The notes below the pieces were generated by a model that saw nothing but the letters and a program-made list of their open reading frames with translations, searched no databases and had not been told where the DNA came from. This document shows, one piece after another, positions 45,558 to 59,100 of a stretch of DNA of 64,000 nt. Positions within the stretch are counted from its first letter, which is position 1. Every line of letters starts with the position of its first letter. A program made the position numbers and the translations under genes. Source of the DNA: Seminavis robusta (lineage: Eukaryota > Bacillariophyta > Bacillariophyceae > Naviculales > Naviculaceae); NCBI GenBank assembly GCA_903772945.1, contig CAICTM010000477.1, positions 1 through 64,000 of the forward strand. Reading direction: 5' to 3'.

Positions 45558-45890
45558 CCCAGGTCCAACTTGAGTAAGCACTCTCTCCGGAGGACCCTCG
45601 CACACTGTGTACGACACACAAACAGTAGACTCCACACTATTGGATCCTCTCCAGGGCCAATTAGCACCGTCATCAAGACTCTCCCCAGGCCCCACTCCAG
45701 GATCCACCCCTGGCCCCACTCCACGCTCCAAACCTGGACCAACACCTTACCTCACTCAACAGCAGGAGCCACGCCCACCCCAAGCCCATCCCCTGGACAA
45801 ACTCGTGCCGGTACGTACCCGCTCCCACTGTTCGGTCTCACTGCATCAGGCCTCAACACCAGGAGTGACACTGGTAAGGTTCCGCTAAGC
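45558..45890. repeat. Degenerate CTCCAGGATCCACC-type minisatellite, block 2
   Basis: The same unit family as 44870-45260 (CTCCAGGATCCACCCCTGG, CCCCACTCCA) resumes right after the cyclase fragment, so the fragment is embedded in one minisatellite array. Confidence 0.65.
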
Positions 45891-46108
45891 CCAGATTCGT
45901 GACGCTATGCACATCTAGCTCTAGGTACCGGTAACCGGTAGCAGTTTGTTTCTATTGTAACATGTGGCTAATAATAATAATGTAATTCAAAAACCTAGTA
46001 CGCGTTCCAAACAGCGTATTCTTCACCAAAACTTCATCTCCTCCTTGACGCCTCTTCCAAGAGCAAATATTCATTCGTCAATAATTCCTTCTTCTTCGTC
46101 CTCGTCAG

Positions 46109-46624
46109 CTACCAATTACTATTCGCAGACTCGTCAATTTCTTGTGTCGCCATGAGCATGATTTTGTTTCGTTTTTCGGGATCCGCTTCTTTGACATGTC
46201 GTACAAAACTTTCCATTTCCATCAAGTGGTCTTGCATGGATACGTTGTTGTTCATGGACTCGTTAAAGGAACCACTGCCACTATCCATGAAGGAGGCATT
46301 GAGTGCCTCACTCATGGCCGCAGTTAACATACCGATACCGCTGCTGCGTCGACGACTGCTGGTGCTTCCTGATGGCATGGAAGCACTCATCATGGTTTGG
46401 GAAGTGCGTCTCTGACTGCGTCCCTTGTTGGTTAGTGCCGTTGCTTCGGCCAAGGTGGGAATCGTAGTGGAAGCATCCCTCGCTGGTCGTTCCAAAGACT
46501 TGCGACGACGGCGACTGGTGCCACTGTCACCTGTGCGCTTTTTGCGAGACGAACGACCGGAGGAAGCAGGAGATCCAGCGGCGTTGGCAGCAGGGAGGGC
46601 AGCGGGATCAGAGAAAAAGCCCAT
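46109..46624 (-). CDS. Small basic Ser/Arg-rich protein, unknown
   Basis: A 171-aa protein from ATG 46624 (MGFFSDPAALPAANAAG). Residues about 20-50 are a basic SSRKKR...SRRRRKS run like a nuclear signal, the middle has SGSTSSRRRSS, and the C-terminal third is an amphipathic, mostly helical stretch (MQDHLMEMESFVRHVKEADPEKRNKIMLMATQEID). An open frame extends upstream, but the MGFFSDP start gives a cleaner protein. Family not recognised. Confidence 0.55.
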   Translation of the reverse strand: MGFFSDPAALPAANAAGSPASSGRSSRKKRTGDSGTSRRRRKSLERPARDASTTIPTLAEATALTNKGRSQRRTSQTMMSASMPSGSTSSRRRSSGIGMLTAAMSEALNASFMDSGSGSFNESMNNNVSMQDHLMEMESFVRHVKEADPEKRNKIMLMATQEIDESANSNW

Positions 46625-47456
46625 GGTCAAAAAGATAAAGCACAGCAAAAGATGATGATGAATGCTGCGAGGGCAATAAAATAATGAACAGAGGGGGAGA
46701 GGCCGAGGCAATTCTGAGTTCATGCGTTTCATGCCCAGGCGACAAGCCAGCAAGCCACACCGCGAGGTTTCCTGCCTTGATGAAACTCGGCGAGGTTTCT
46801 TCGCTCCCAACTTCTCTTCCCAGATCCAACTCGGCAAAATGAACCTTCCAACCTTCGTGAACCTTGGCCGTAACTGAAGTCTTGCTCCATGGTTGCCGAC
46901 TTACCAATGTGACCCTCCCTATGCCATTTTAAAGCTTATCATTATGGTTAAATTGAAGTTAAGAGCTATGGAGTGATCTTGATGGAACAAACTTATGTTT
47001 AAAGGCTTAATGTACAAGATCAGGGGAAGGTGTTTAATTCGTTCTGATGTCTGTTAGCTTCTCATTCTATTCCATGTTCCATCGTTGTTCCTGATGTTGA
47101 TGTGTGGCAACCCAATCAGGACAACCGGTTTGGCCATTAGCGGAATCCTGTACCGGTACAAGTGCTTGGATGGTACCAGTACACCAGTACCGTGCTCGGG
47201 AAGCACGCTCTCTTAAATCTTAAGAGTCTCAAGGAAGCTCGGGGGTGAAAAACCATGTTCGTGAAAAACCATGTTTCAATTGCTCTTGAGTGACGTCAGA
47301 GATTTGGTTCACATAAGATAACCCTCACCTTCGGCTTAACCTCAGGTTTTCGGTGGTTGGTTTTTGGGTGAGACGACACTCACTTCTGCTCACAGCCGGC
47401 AGTCTCTGTCAGTACGATGTACAGTATGGTCCTTCTTCGAGAGAAAGGAGGCCACA
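46625..47456. other. Divergent intergenic region; promoters of two genes
   Basis: Contains ACCGGTAC-type tracts near 47150-47195 and a repeated GTGAAAAACCATGTT at about 47246 and 47260. No gene seen; the open frame leading into the LRR gene lacks an ATG before 47457. Confidence 0.5.
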
Positions 47457-50400
47457 ATGAAGAAGCGTCCTGCAGGAGAAGGTGGCCAAAAATCTGCTGC
47501 TGCAAGGAGGAATGACAAGCAGCCACCAGAACAAACAGGGCGTGGGGGATCTTCCGGCCGACGGTCTTCGAATGAAAGCAGCAACAACATGGATTCGAGC
47601 CATAATTTGGCTCATCGACTACTTCTCAAGCAAAAGATTGACGAGAGTCGCAGAAGGCTCAGTCAACGAAGCTTGATGGGGAACAGTAGTCAGGGTCGTT
47701 TGGACAATTCGTCGAACAACGCGCACTCTCGTAGACGTCCCGATCAACCCCGAAAAGCCCCGTCTGAAGAAACAACGCAAACTGCCGAGAAACAACGGCA
47801 TGCATCTTCGTCTGAAATGTCGCCAAAGAAGAAAATGGAGGACACGAAGGTGAATCAAACTGAAGATTACGTGGAGCAAACGGAGCCTCTAACGAGACAA
47901 CCAACGTATGATGATCCAGACAAAATGATAAAAATGCTTGCGAAAAGGCAAAGGACACAAGAATTGGGGAATCAGGGGAATGAGGAGGGATTCAATAATG
48001 CCACACGAGAAAATGTGTCCAGCAAACCCTTTGCTTCTACAGCCGTGAAAAAAAGTGTTCGAATCAGTACTGTAAACCCAAGGGCGTTGTCTGTTGCCAA
48101 CTACTTGACCCCAGAAGAGAGCAAACAGCTCATGCAGTCCTGGGATAGTAGTTTCGCGCAACCAGACCGAGGCGTACGAAAAGTGTTTGCCACGAATGGG
48201 AAGAACCAGATGGCAAAGCAGCAACAACTACAACCTACAAAAACTCATCATGCTCGAACACAGAGTCCACCTCGAAGATTAACTCTGGATGATCCCGACG
48301 AAATGGCAAAAATGATTGCCAAGCGACAAATAATGAATGCCAGCACTGCCTCGAGAGAAGAAATTGTGGATCAACGCTCCAACAACAACAACCCAACAGT
48401 GTCTGGACATCGTGCTGCCACAAAGAATAACCGCGGAGATGCAGGCACCACGCCGGGTGCCTACAAAGAAGCCCCCGGAGAGGCAATGGTGCGCAATAAC
48501 GATTTGAGATTCTCCTTGCTGAATCATACAGCACCAACATCAATGCACAGCAACACTACGACTAGCAGCAGTGCCATGAGTCGCAAGCCATATGCCGTTG
48601 GCTCCTCGTATTCCTCGGTCCCTAGTTTGGAGAAAATGGAGTCGGAACGAGAGCGCCTGGAGATGCAAAAAGCTGTGGTGGAAACTTTGGGGCTAAACAA
48701 GTCCATTATTTCCAGCTCCATGGCTTCATCAGCCAGAAGAAGTGGACAGAACAACACTACTAGTCTTGAGACTTTCTTGGATGATGATCCTTCCACCGAG
48801 GAAGCCCCTTCGGATGAGTTTGCCGCAACACCTCATCTGCAGTCAGTACCAGAAGGCGAGGGTGATGGAATGAACAATACACCACAAGCTTCTTACACCC
48901 GTGATGGTGTATTGATTGAAGCCACATTGGTTCAATCCAGACGGGAGAGTCGTACTGACGAAGTTTTTATGGAAGCGACCCCTGCAAAATCCTCGGATTT
49001 GGCCTGTGCGTTTGTCAGGCAACCCAAAGGGATGGCGGTAGTGGCTTTGGTGCTGGCCAGTATGATTGCCTTGATTGTGGGCATGTCGGCCGCCGCAAGA
49101 AGTGGCCGCGGCAGTGCTCCAGACATTACTACTTCCAGCCCATCTCAATCTCCCACGCAAGCGCCGACGATGGAGTTCACTTTGGATGTTCTGCCTGATT
49201 TTTCCTCACGAGCCATCCAACTGAGCGAGGAAACACCCCAATACAAAGCTTGGAACTGGATCAACCAGGATCCCTTCCTGAATGAGTTGGAGCCAGATCG
49301 TAAGCTTCACAGGTTTGCACTGGCGACACTCTACTATTCAACCAATGGTGAAGGCTGGAAACAAAACACCAATTGGCTATCTTACAATCACAGCGAATGT
49401 GATTGGTTCACAACGGATGGGCTTGGAATGTGCAACACAGATTCAGTGGTGACAGCATTGGAGCTGGAACGAAATTCTTTGAAAGGTTTCATTCCAGCTG
49501 AACTAATGCTTTTAAGCAGACTGGTACTTTTGGACTTACGAAACAACTTTTTGAAATCAGTGATTCCTCCCCAGCTGGGGATGTTGTCGCAGGATCTCCG
49601 TACTCTTCTCCTTTCCTCAAATCAACTTGAAGGCACACTTCCCTCAGAATTGTTCCTCCTTACAAAACTCTCGGATCTCTACTTGTCATCCAACAAGCTT
49701 CGAGGTACCATTGGTACATGGATAGGACAAATGAAAGAGCTCAGAACCTTGGCCTTGAGCACTCTTACGCTTGACGGCCCCATTCCCAGTGAAATGGGCC
49801 TCTTGACGCAACTAGGAGACATAGGTATGCCGTTTGAGGTCATCTATGCTTTGGTTGATGGAGTTTTCTCATACAATTCGTGTATCGGGGTTGCTTAGAC
49901 CTTAGCTTGAACGGGTTTTCGGGTGCGATTCCGACCGAGTTGGGCGGCTGCAGCGCCCTAGTGTCGTTGGACTTGGAGGACAATGGAGCTCTGGAAGTGG
50001 TTGTTTCTGAGCTGGGCTTGCTGCAAAACTTAACAGACTTGGACATGAGTGGGTGCTCACTAAAATCTCGTCTTCCCACAGAGCTTGGGCTTTTGTTGTC
50101 ATTGGAATCGCTGCAGATTCGCGATGCGGAGCTGTTTGGGAGCATCCCATCAGAATTGTTTCGACTCAGGTCATTGAGGGCTATTGATTTGGCCATTGGC
50201 CGGCTCACAGGCAGCATTTCTTCGTTGTTCGGAGAACTGCATCAGCTCAAGTCTTTGAATTTGAATGCAAACCTGTTCAGTGCCACCATTCCATCGGAGC
50301 TTGGCCTTCTGGACATCGAAACATTGTACCTGGCTTCAAACAGACTGTCAGGACCCATTGTATCGGAACTCTTTGGAATGCAACACCTCACAGGGCTTTC

Positions 50401-51468
50401 TCTTGCATTGAATGCCAAGCTCAGTGGGTTTCTCCCATCTGAGATTGGCCTGACAACATCACTGGAATCCCTGGATCTAAGCTTTCTGGAGGGCCTCCCT
50501 GGCAGCATTCCGAAAGAAATCGGAGCACTCTCCAACTTGCGGGTTTTAGATTTGGGTTACAACGGGTTGTCAGGATCAATCCCACCACTTGGGCGAATGA
50601 GCTCTTTGACACATTTGTTCATTCAGGGGAATAACATCACAGGACAGCTTGGTTGCACAAGAGAATTTTCCGCGTTGTCAAAGCTTACAACGCTCTGGCT
50701 AGATGAAAACAAGCTGACGGGGCTGTGTTCAGAGATTGGATTGCTTTCGTCCCTGACGGACTTGTCCTTACACTCCAACTCATTGAATGGATCTTTGCCA
50801 TCCGAGATTGGAAGGCTGGGGCAATTGGGTAGGTGATTCCTGAACATCATGATGTCATGAGCTCCCATCACGAGTGTTTGATGATCCATTCTTATGTGCT
50901 GTTTTTTGCTTCTACAGTTAATCTGGATCTTTATGATTGTCCCTTGACTGGAACGCTGCCATCTCAGATGAAGATGCTGACTCGACTTAAACAACTTTAC
51001 CTTGGCAAAAGCAGCGTCCAGAATACGCTGTCCAATCTTCCCAGTGGTTTGATGTATCTTGTGATCTCCAACAATACAGTCACTGAATCGATTCCTAGTG
51101 ATGTTGGCTTGTTGACAAACATGGAGTACATTGACATCACGTACAGTCCTTTCTATGGACCTCTTCCCACCGCGATTGGCCTATTGACTGCCTTAACTTG
51201 GCTGTCAGTTTCGAATACGCAAATATCGGGATCAATACCTTCAGAGTTAGCCCTGATCAACAACTTGCAATGGCTCTATTTGATGGACAACAATCTCGAA
51301 GGGTCAGTTCCAGAGGAGCTCTTCCTGGATCTGTCAAGTCTCACTACTCTATCTCTCGAAGGCAATCCTTTGACAGGTTCTATCCCACCTTGGTTTTGTT
51401 CGCCAACTCGATACATTGACTGCGTGAACATTTCCTGTTCATGCTGTGAGTGCCTTGGCAGCCTCTAG
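47457..51468 (+). CDS. Membrane-anchored leucine-rich repeat protein, LRR-A
   Basis: Three exons (47457-49824, 49899-50828, 50918-51468) give 1282 aa. The first 520 residues are hydrophilic, Ser/Asn/Gln-rich and presumably cytosolic, including NYLTPEESKQLMQSWD, a motif shared with the neighbouring gene. One TM lies at about 525-546, followed by an SPTQAPT stalk and a conserved cap (QYKAWNWINQDPF, FALATLYYSTNGEGW). Plant-type LRRs (L..L.L..N...G.IPSELG) run from about 660 to near the end, closed by a Cys-rich end, CVNISCSCCECLG. With the TM in the middle, a type II orientation puts the LRRs outside the cell, where they could bind peptide or carbohydrate ligands; there is no kinase domain. Introns fall at repeat boundaries. 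Confidence 0.85.
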
Positions 51469-52030
51469 TTTCATGGCGCACGATGGAGTAGCCATAAATG
51501 CTTGACTTTATAATTGGCAGAGGCAAGCTTGATCAAGAGCTGCTACTAGCTAGCTAGAGAAACATAATACCGGTATCTAATCATGCCTCAGCAGGCACTG
51601 CGGATTCTACGAAGCCTTGCACAAGATTCGAAATCCTTTGCTTCAACACGGTACCGGTATCTCACCGTCAAGCTCAGGTATGCGACAAGGGAGCTCGCAG
51701 CGAGATCAATTCATCAATTCTAGCTAGCTACTCCTAGTGCAAGTTGCCAGTTGCCAGCACCCCCCCTACCTACCGGTACCGGTAGCCTACTACTACTAGT
51801 ACATTGTTTTCACAACCAACCCGCTTTGGTCAAGCCACGCAGCTGTTTCTCGCGGTACCGGTACCATGCAGGATCCGAGGCTGGGAATAAAAGATTTTCG
51901 ACAAACTGCACAGCGCGTGATAGATAGCCGCAACAGGAAAAGCACAACACACTTACTACTACAATAGCTAGTACTTCGAATTCATCAAACGACATAAAAA
52001 ACAGGACCTTGGAAGACAACACAACCTGCA
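51469..52030. other. Intergenic between tandem LRR genes; palindrome-rich
   Basis: Carries GCTAGCTAGAG (about 51548), CTAGCTAGCTACTCC (about 51721) and ACCGGTACCGGTAG (about 51772). It should hold the promoter of LRR-B. No gene seen. Confidence 0.5.
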
Positions 52031-55000
52031 ATGAGTAGAAAAAGGAGTAGTAATGCAAACCCAAGGTCATCTATCACTAACTACTTGACTGAAGAGGAGG
52101 CGTTGCAGCTGATGCAGTCATGGGACGATATTGACGAGTCTGAAGGCAAATCTACTGGTGGCATTCGTCAAGGCGAGGGGCTGTTCGGCATGCTAGACAA
52201 AAGTGAGAATCCAAACGAGACAACAGCGAAGCAACCAACCGCAGAGTCATTCATCGACAGGAACATGGCGGAGAGATCATATGGCGATAATGCGCCCTTT
52301 CGGAAGAAGGCGCAAGCGGCTGCACAAAAACCAAACAACACAATCCAGGATCATTACTATGACAATCCAAAGCCAGTCCCAGCAGCCACCGCCAAATCAA
52401 TCGCGATTCTCGAGGAGAAGAAAGCCAAGAGGCCCATTGGAAGAAATCACGCACCCAAACCAGGGCAAGCTCAGTTTATCAGAAACGACGAAGACGAGGA
52501 AGCCAAGGTGGTGGAGGAATTCGAGGCCCAAAGAAAGCCACCTCCTGGTGCGGCTACAGATGCTGCTAGAGGAAGGGATCACAAACAGAAACCGGTTTAT
52601 AATAATGAAGCACCCCAACCAGGGAAGGCCCAATATATCAGCAATAGCGACCCCAAACACAACCTTTTTCACACAAGGAAACAAGCCAAACAGCGAAGAC
52701 AACAGAAAGAAACCCAATCAGCCGCTGCTTCGGCAGTTACAACATCAGTAAACGACGACCGGTCTCAGTCTCCCAAGGTGGCAAGGGGAGTAGACCACGA
52801 TCGGTCTCAGTCTCCCAAGGCGGCAAGGGGACTTCGGAAACTAAAAACAGACCAGCAAACGCCGAGAAGACGTGAAGCTAGTCCTCGAAGGACCCAATCC
52901 GAGTCGCCCACGCATCCCAGGGGGCTGCGGGGCAGGAAAAAAGTGAAGGGGCCGATGTCGTCGTCATCACCTACACAGGAAAACACAAATCCAGCGGAAG
53001 CCAAGCTTCGTGCCTATGGACTCACGTCAAGCGAGGAATCCTTGCCGGTACCAACGGCAAGGGTACCTCGAACGCAAATCGTAGTCAACCTCGACGAGAC
53101 TAGCGATACAGCCGACTTTAAAAAAAGTGGTCGCATTTCGAATGCATCAGCCCAGAGTGGAGCCGTGTCAATGAATTCTTTTGCAAACATCTCCAAGTCT
53201 ACAGTGCATTCTTTAGCTCAGAATTTTGATGAGGAAATTCAAGTTTCTCCTCACAATGACGACGACCACGACAACAAGAGTAATCGTCAAATTCTTCGAG
53301 ATCGAGATTTCTTGGTAAGAGCCACTCTCGTCAGGTCTACAAATGATCTAGGAGTGGATCCCAACGCCGTATATGCAGAGCCAGTTGAATCCGAAGATAT
53401 TGTGATTGATTTCTTCAAGAGTCCCAAGGGAATCTCCATCATTGTCTGTTCCATTTTGATTCTTGCCGGAATCATCACCGGGCTTGTGCTTGGTTTGGGA
53501 GGTGGCAGTGAGCCTCTAATAGCTCCAACAGCGGCACCATCCATGTCTCCTACCCAAGCACCTACTGTTGACTTTGTCGAGGAGTTGCTCCCTGCCTTCA
53601 CAAGGGAAGCAATCACAAGCAACGATGATTCCCCTCAAGCCCAGGCATGGAAGTGGATCATGAAAGATCCAGCATTGAACAAGATTGAGTCGGAACGTAA
53701 ATTTGTCAGGTTTGCTTTGGCTGTGTTGTACTTTGCCACAACAGGTCCTCGATGGGAACAATCAACGAATTGGCTCTCTTATGACCATCATGAATGCAAG
53801 TGGTCCACAAATGGTGGGCTTAGTATGTGCAGCAATGATCTTCTAGTGACCAATATAGACCTGGAAAGAAACAATCTAAGGGGAGTCATTCCTCCTGAGA
53901 TTTCATTGCTGGCAGATGTTGTCCAGTTGGATCTCCGAGACAACTTCCTAGAGGGATCTCTGACGTCAGAGTTTGGGACACTTGCAAAGCTTCGAACCCT
54001 TCTGTTGTCAACAAATGGACTTGGAGGCAAGATTCCAACTGAGTTTGGCAATCTCTCGGCATTACAAGAATTGCATCTTGCCTACAACAAACTACAAGGG
54101 ACACTGCCAACAGAATTTGGAAGTTTGAAAGGACTTCGAAGGCTCAGGCTGCAAGAAAACTCTTTTGAAGGGGGCAGTAAGTGTCAACTCAAAACTCGTG
54201 ATACCCCAATATCTATTATCATGCTTAAATCTTCTACCTCTGATATTGCTCAATGTTGTGATATTGATCAGTCCCTAGTGAACTCGGTCTGGCTGAAGGA
54301 ATCACGAATATTGGTATGTCTTGTCTTGACATGTGTGGTTTGGGAATGGTAAAGTTGATGTGTCCTCTCAAATTCTGTTTCATCAAATAGACTTGAGCAA
54401 CACTGGCATCAATGGTTGGCTACCAACAGAACTTGGCAGTATGAGATACTTGCAATACCTTGATCTAAGCAGAACACAAATCCAAGGAGAGATTCCAAAA
54501 GAGTTTGGTCTCGTCCAAAACTTGACTGAATTGGATTTGAGTGAATGCCTTGGTCTCAATGGTACATTGCCTACAGAGCTTGGACTATTAAGCCAGCTGG
54601 AGTCACTTCACTTGAATAATCTTGGACTATACACGGAGGACCCATTAGGAGGATCTATTCCATCAGAGCTCTTTATGGCGACAAACCTGCGAGTGCTGGA
54701 TTTGGAGAGCAGCCCTTTCAACAGTGCCATTCCCTCAGAGATTGGCTCCTTGACAAAGTTGAGTAGCTTGTTTCTCAACGGCTGTCTACTATCTTCTACT
54801 CTGCCAAGTGAAATTGGTTTGCTTCAAGAGTAAGTTGTAGAAGCACGATGCATTGGTGTTTACATTTTCCCTGTAATGTTCATTTTGTCAATTTCTCTTT
54901 CAAAAGAATCAAGAATCTGGATTTAAGCGACCTGGGGATCAATGGTCCTCTTCCCAGTGAATTGGGTCAGCTCCCATTGGAGACGCTTCTTCTATCAAAC

Positions 55001-56037
55001 CTTTGGAATTTGTACGGACCCCTTCCCGGAGGTCTTTTCAACAACAACAACCTCCGCGATCTTGAAATATATTCGTGCACACTCACTGGAGCCTTGCCAA
55101 CTGAAATTGGTCTTGCAACGATGCTGACATCTTTGGTCATGAATCAGCCAGGTTTTACTGACTTCTTTTCGCTGGCTGGCCTTCTTCAATTGTGGATGTC
55201 TTCAAATTCATTTACCGGGACAATACCAAGTGAAATCATGATGGCTTCCCTGGAGACTCTAGAACTGAGCTCAACAAGCTTGAGTGGCACAATCCCTTCA
55301 GAGATAGCTTTGCTGGGGAACTTGGTAAGTAATTGCTGCGGTGGATCTCTTTGGTGCTATTATAATATGCAGATGCAGAGGCTCACTCCAAACTCTTTAG
55401 ACTTCCATGAACTTGGCAGGGAATGTCAATCTGACAGGAAGTCTGCCAGCGACAATCCAAAACATGAGCCAGCTAAAAGTTCTGAATTTGCAAACTACTG
55501 GCCTAACTGCTGCTTTCACCTTCGTCCCACCTGACAGCCTCAGCTTGTTATCGCTGTCATACACCAAGCTGGAGAGTAGCATTCCATCGCAGATTGGCCA
55601 ATGGACACAGCTGCAAGATCTCTCCCTTCTGAACTGCTCCCTTTGGGGATCTATCCCAACCACCTGTAAGGCAACATGTTTCCATGTCTGGCCCATTCCA
55701 CCAACCTTCTAACTTTTTTATCTACTTCGTTCTGCTGCTAGTGGGCCTCATGACTTCAGTGACAAACTTGGTTCTTTGGGCAAATCAGTTGACTGGGAAA
55801 ATTCCAAGCGAGCTTGGCCTTATGTCTGCTATTCAAAGGCTTGACTTGGACGACAACTTGTTGACAGGAACCGTTCCCATTGAATTGCTCAACAAATCAA
55901 GCCTCGAAATTTTATATGTGAGTGAGAACCCATGGCTGAGTGGTGAAATCCCTGATGAGGTCTGTGAAGAAGATGGAAATCCAAGTGTTTGGGTTGACTG
56001 TGCAAATGTTACTTGCTCGGAATGTTGCAATTGCTAG
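52031..56037 (+). CDS. Membrane-anchored leucine-rich repeat protein, LRR-B
   Basis: Six exons (52031-54176, 54272-54313, 54391-54829, 54907-55324, 55401-55665, 55742-56037) give 1201 aa. It is a paralog of LRR-A: N-terminal NYLTEEEALQLMQSWD close to the start, a long disordered cytosolic region with repeated RSQSPKAARG units, TM at about 466-490, SPTQAPT stalk, the same cap (QAWKWIMKDPAL, FALAVLYFATTGPRW), LRRs from about 600, and a Cys-rich end, CANVTCSECCNC. The 42-nt second exon encodes IPSELGLAEGITNI, part of one repeat, and restores the LRR phase exactly. It is a probable cell-surface recognition protein without a kinase. Confidence 0.85.
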
Positions 56038-56195
56038 TAGCTAGCTGGGGGAATGATGTGGACTGAATGGTTTGGTCAGTTGCAACGACCTGCTAGCTAG
56101 AGTCGAACCACTCTACCTCCGACTGGAATAGTTCTAATAATCATTATTTCTATCAGGGTTTCGTGTTCTTCCCCTCTTCGACAGCTGCCTCGACA

Positions 56196-59100
56196 CTACA
56201 GAGCGACCTCCCGCTCGACTGATAAATCCAAGTACGCTGATGACGTTCTTGGCTTACTTGGTGTAGTAAGTGCTGGAGGAATTGGAGGATAGGCTGGTGC
56301 TAGGGGAAAGTGAGTTGTTTCTTCTCGATGGTGGTACATTGGTTCAGCCTGCATTACATGCTGGTGATAAGGCGGGGGGTAGTGTTCTTGGTAGCCACTG
56401 CCATCATGCCAATAGCCAGGAGGAGGCCCGTGATTATAATAGCCATCGTCGTGGACATAGTCCTGCATCGGATGGCCGTAGCCATAGTGGTATGACTCTT
56501 GGTGCCGGGGATATTGTGAGTGGTGATGGTAGGGTGGGTAGTGATAGTACGCAGGAGGCTGATGGTGGACACGATGAGGATAGTGTCCCGAAACTTCCTC
56601 GGATTCGTCATTTCGACAACTGGAGCCCACTGCCGGTTTCTGGAGAGTGGAAAAGTCCAGGTCACTTGATGGCAGGGAAACCTGAGCTGCTGATGGTGCT
56701 TGAGACTCCGCCCATTTCCAATTCGTGTCATTTGTTGGTCGTTCTGGTGCTGGCGCAGCCGAGGCTATACCTGACATGTTTGGCATGGCACCTGGCTTTT
56801 CCATCGAGACAGTAGGTACCAACGCAGGATGATTGATTGATGACACGTCCTCACTTTCCGTTTTTTCTACCGTTTTTTCCAGCGACACTGTTGGCAGCAC
56901 AGAAGGAGTATCGACAACCGATGTCTCAACATCGAGCAGCGTGCTAGTAGGAACAGGCGTTGCTTTCGACGAAATGCACAATTGTTTCTTTTCCGAGTGC
57001 CCCGCTTGAGTCTGCGACGCTGGCTTCTTTCGCTTCCGACTCTTCTTGCCGCTACTGCTGGATTTGCGCCCGGAGGATTCCTGTTCGCTCCCAACATCCT
57101 CCTCGTCTGGGTCCAAAATATCCCATGCCTCTTTATTGGCATCAGCCGAACGCTTCGTCTCCCGCGACTTCACTGGGACCACATATCGTGAACATATATC
57201 GATTTCCTGGCACAAGCGTTCATCAACCAATTTCCACTTGGAGCGACCGACCAATCTCGCTTTCTTATCCTCTTCCGAGAATTCCCCAACGCGAACAAGA
57301 GGCACCAAATGACACCACTGAAGGTCCGGTACAAACGTCAACACAAACCAGTACTTGTAGGTTTCAGGTTGTAGAGACAGGGAACACGTTGGGTCTTCGT
57401 CATCCAAGTCGGGGATGTCTTCTTTCTTTGGAAGTTCGGTAACAGCAAAAGAAAGCGCTTCTGGTTTGATCTTGACAATCTTCTCGTAGAGAGCTTCATG
57501 GTCCTTCTTGCGTTTCTTGGCAACATCATGCTTGTGAGTGTGACTCTTATCCTGGGATTCAACCGGGTGGTGTGGCTGAATTGTTGGAACATGACCCATT
57601 CGTTGTAGCTCGGCCATTTGCTGGTTGTAGGCTTCCTTCTTGGCCAAATAATCTTGCTTGCCGTCTTTCGCCAAGGTCTCGTACTTGTTCCGAACGTTCA
57701 ACGGAGCTTTTTGCCATCTATCCGCCAGGACTCGACTAGCATCAGGAATGGACAGACCCTTGAGCAGGTTTTCCTTTCGATTTCGCATGTCTTGGCAGAA
57801 CAGCACAAATGGCCCAGGAGCTCGTTTCGGTGGCTCCAAGATAATGCCCGGTTTTCCTCGAGGCACGGGCGATGGCTTTACCAATGCCCCATCGCTCAGA
57901 ACCTTCACGTGAACAAGCGTGTCGCGATTGATATCACGGGCTAGTAGCACTGGAGTCGAGGGCTCTGCGGGGACATTCTTTGCTTTCAAAGCAGTGGCAG
58001 CGTCGGTAGAAGGACCAGCAGTACTCGGGGTTGGTTCATTTGCATTCGCAGCTGCATCCATCGCCGGCTCCAAGCGCTTCTCCACCTTGCTACTGTTGTC
58101 TTCGGATTTGTCCTTCGGAGCCGCCGGTGGGGCCAACAACAGAGGTGTCCGGGTGTACTCTTCGATTACAGTTTTCAGTGATGCTTGGATGGGTCGTTGC
58201 TCGCCGCCTCGTCTTTGCTTCTTTTGGAGCTTGTAGCACATCATGTAGCTCGGTTCTCCTTCCTCGACTTCGTCATCAGGAAACGACCAGTGGGAATAGG
58301 CAGTCCACACTTTGGTGATGATGTGAAAATGGGACACTTGGACTCGGGTTCCGTTTCGAAGACGGGATGTTCTCGTGAGCCCAGGGAGTCTTGCAGCATT
58401 GGCTCGAATGAGAGACATGCAATCAACATTGAACTGTTTGGCAATCTTGGACGGCGTGTCGTTTTCCTTTGCGTTGTACCAGCTAATGTTCTCTTCACTG
58501 CCGTCGTCGTCAACATCGTCCCCGCCATCAGTCTTTTTTGTGGGGGAGCCCTTTCGAGAGGACACTCGTTTTGGAACCTCTTTGCGGGGCACGGGAATTT
58601 GAAGTGATGTGCCGAGCAAGAGCTTGCTGGCAGGTGTCAAGGTATCCGGAAAGAGTTTCTGGTTCAGAAAGATGACGTCCCAGGTATCCGCCTTGTGTTT
58701 CTTGGCAACGTCTTGCAAGATTTCTCCTCGCTTCTGGGTGACATAAGTAGTCGTCTTGCTGGTGATAATCTCGGAAAGGGGTCCCTGTTCGTTTTCCTTA
58801 TTGTTGCTATCCTTGTTGCTGGGAGCACTACGGTCCTCCATAATGCCACCGACGCGGATAAAGCCAAGAGATTCGTAAAAGGGAATAGAGTTGTCTGTAG
58901 CCTGCAGGACCACGTAATCATAGTTCTGGTCTGGGTTGGGTGTGAGGTTTTCCAAGTGCTCCAAAGCCAGCTTGACCAGAGTCTAAGAGTACAAGGAGAA
59001 TGGAATGGACTTTTTAGTAAAAGGAAACGACAGACATGACACCAGCTCTGATATGTTGCCTTTCCTGCTGCTTACCCTGCCGCATCCTAATCCCCCCAGC

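Noticed and set aside
44870-45890. Pro/Thr-rich peptides encoded by the minisatellite
   Set aside because: Frames are carried only by the repeat units and shift between them; no start, signal or conserved end.
47364-47456. Longer start for LRR-A
   Set aside because: The extension begins at TTG and has no in-frame ATG before 47457.
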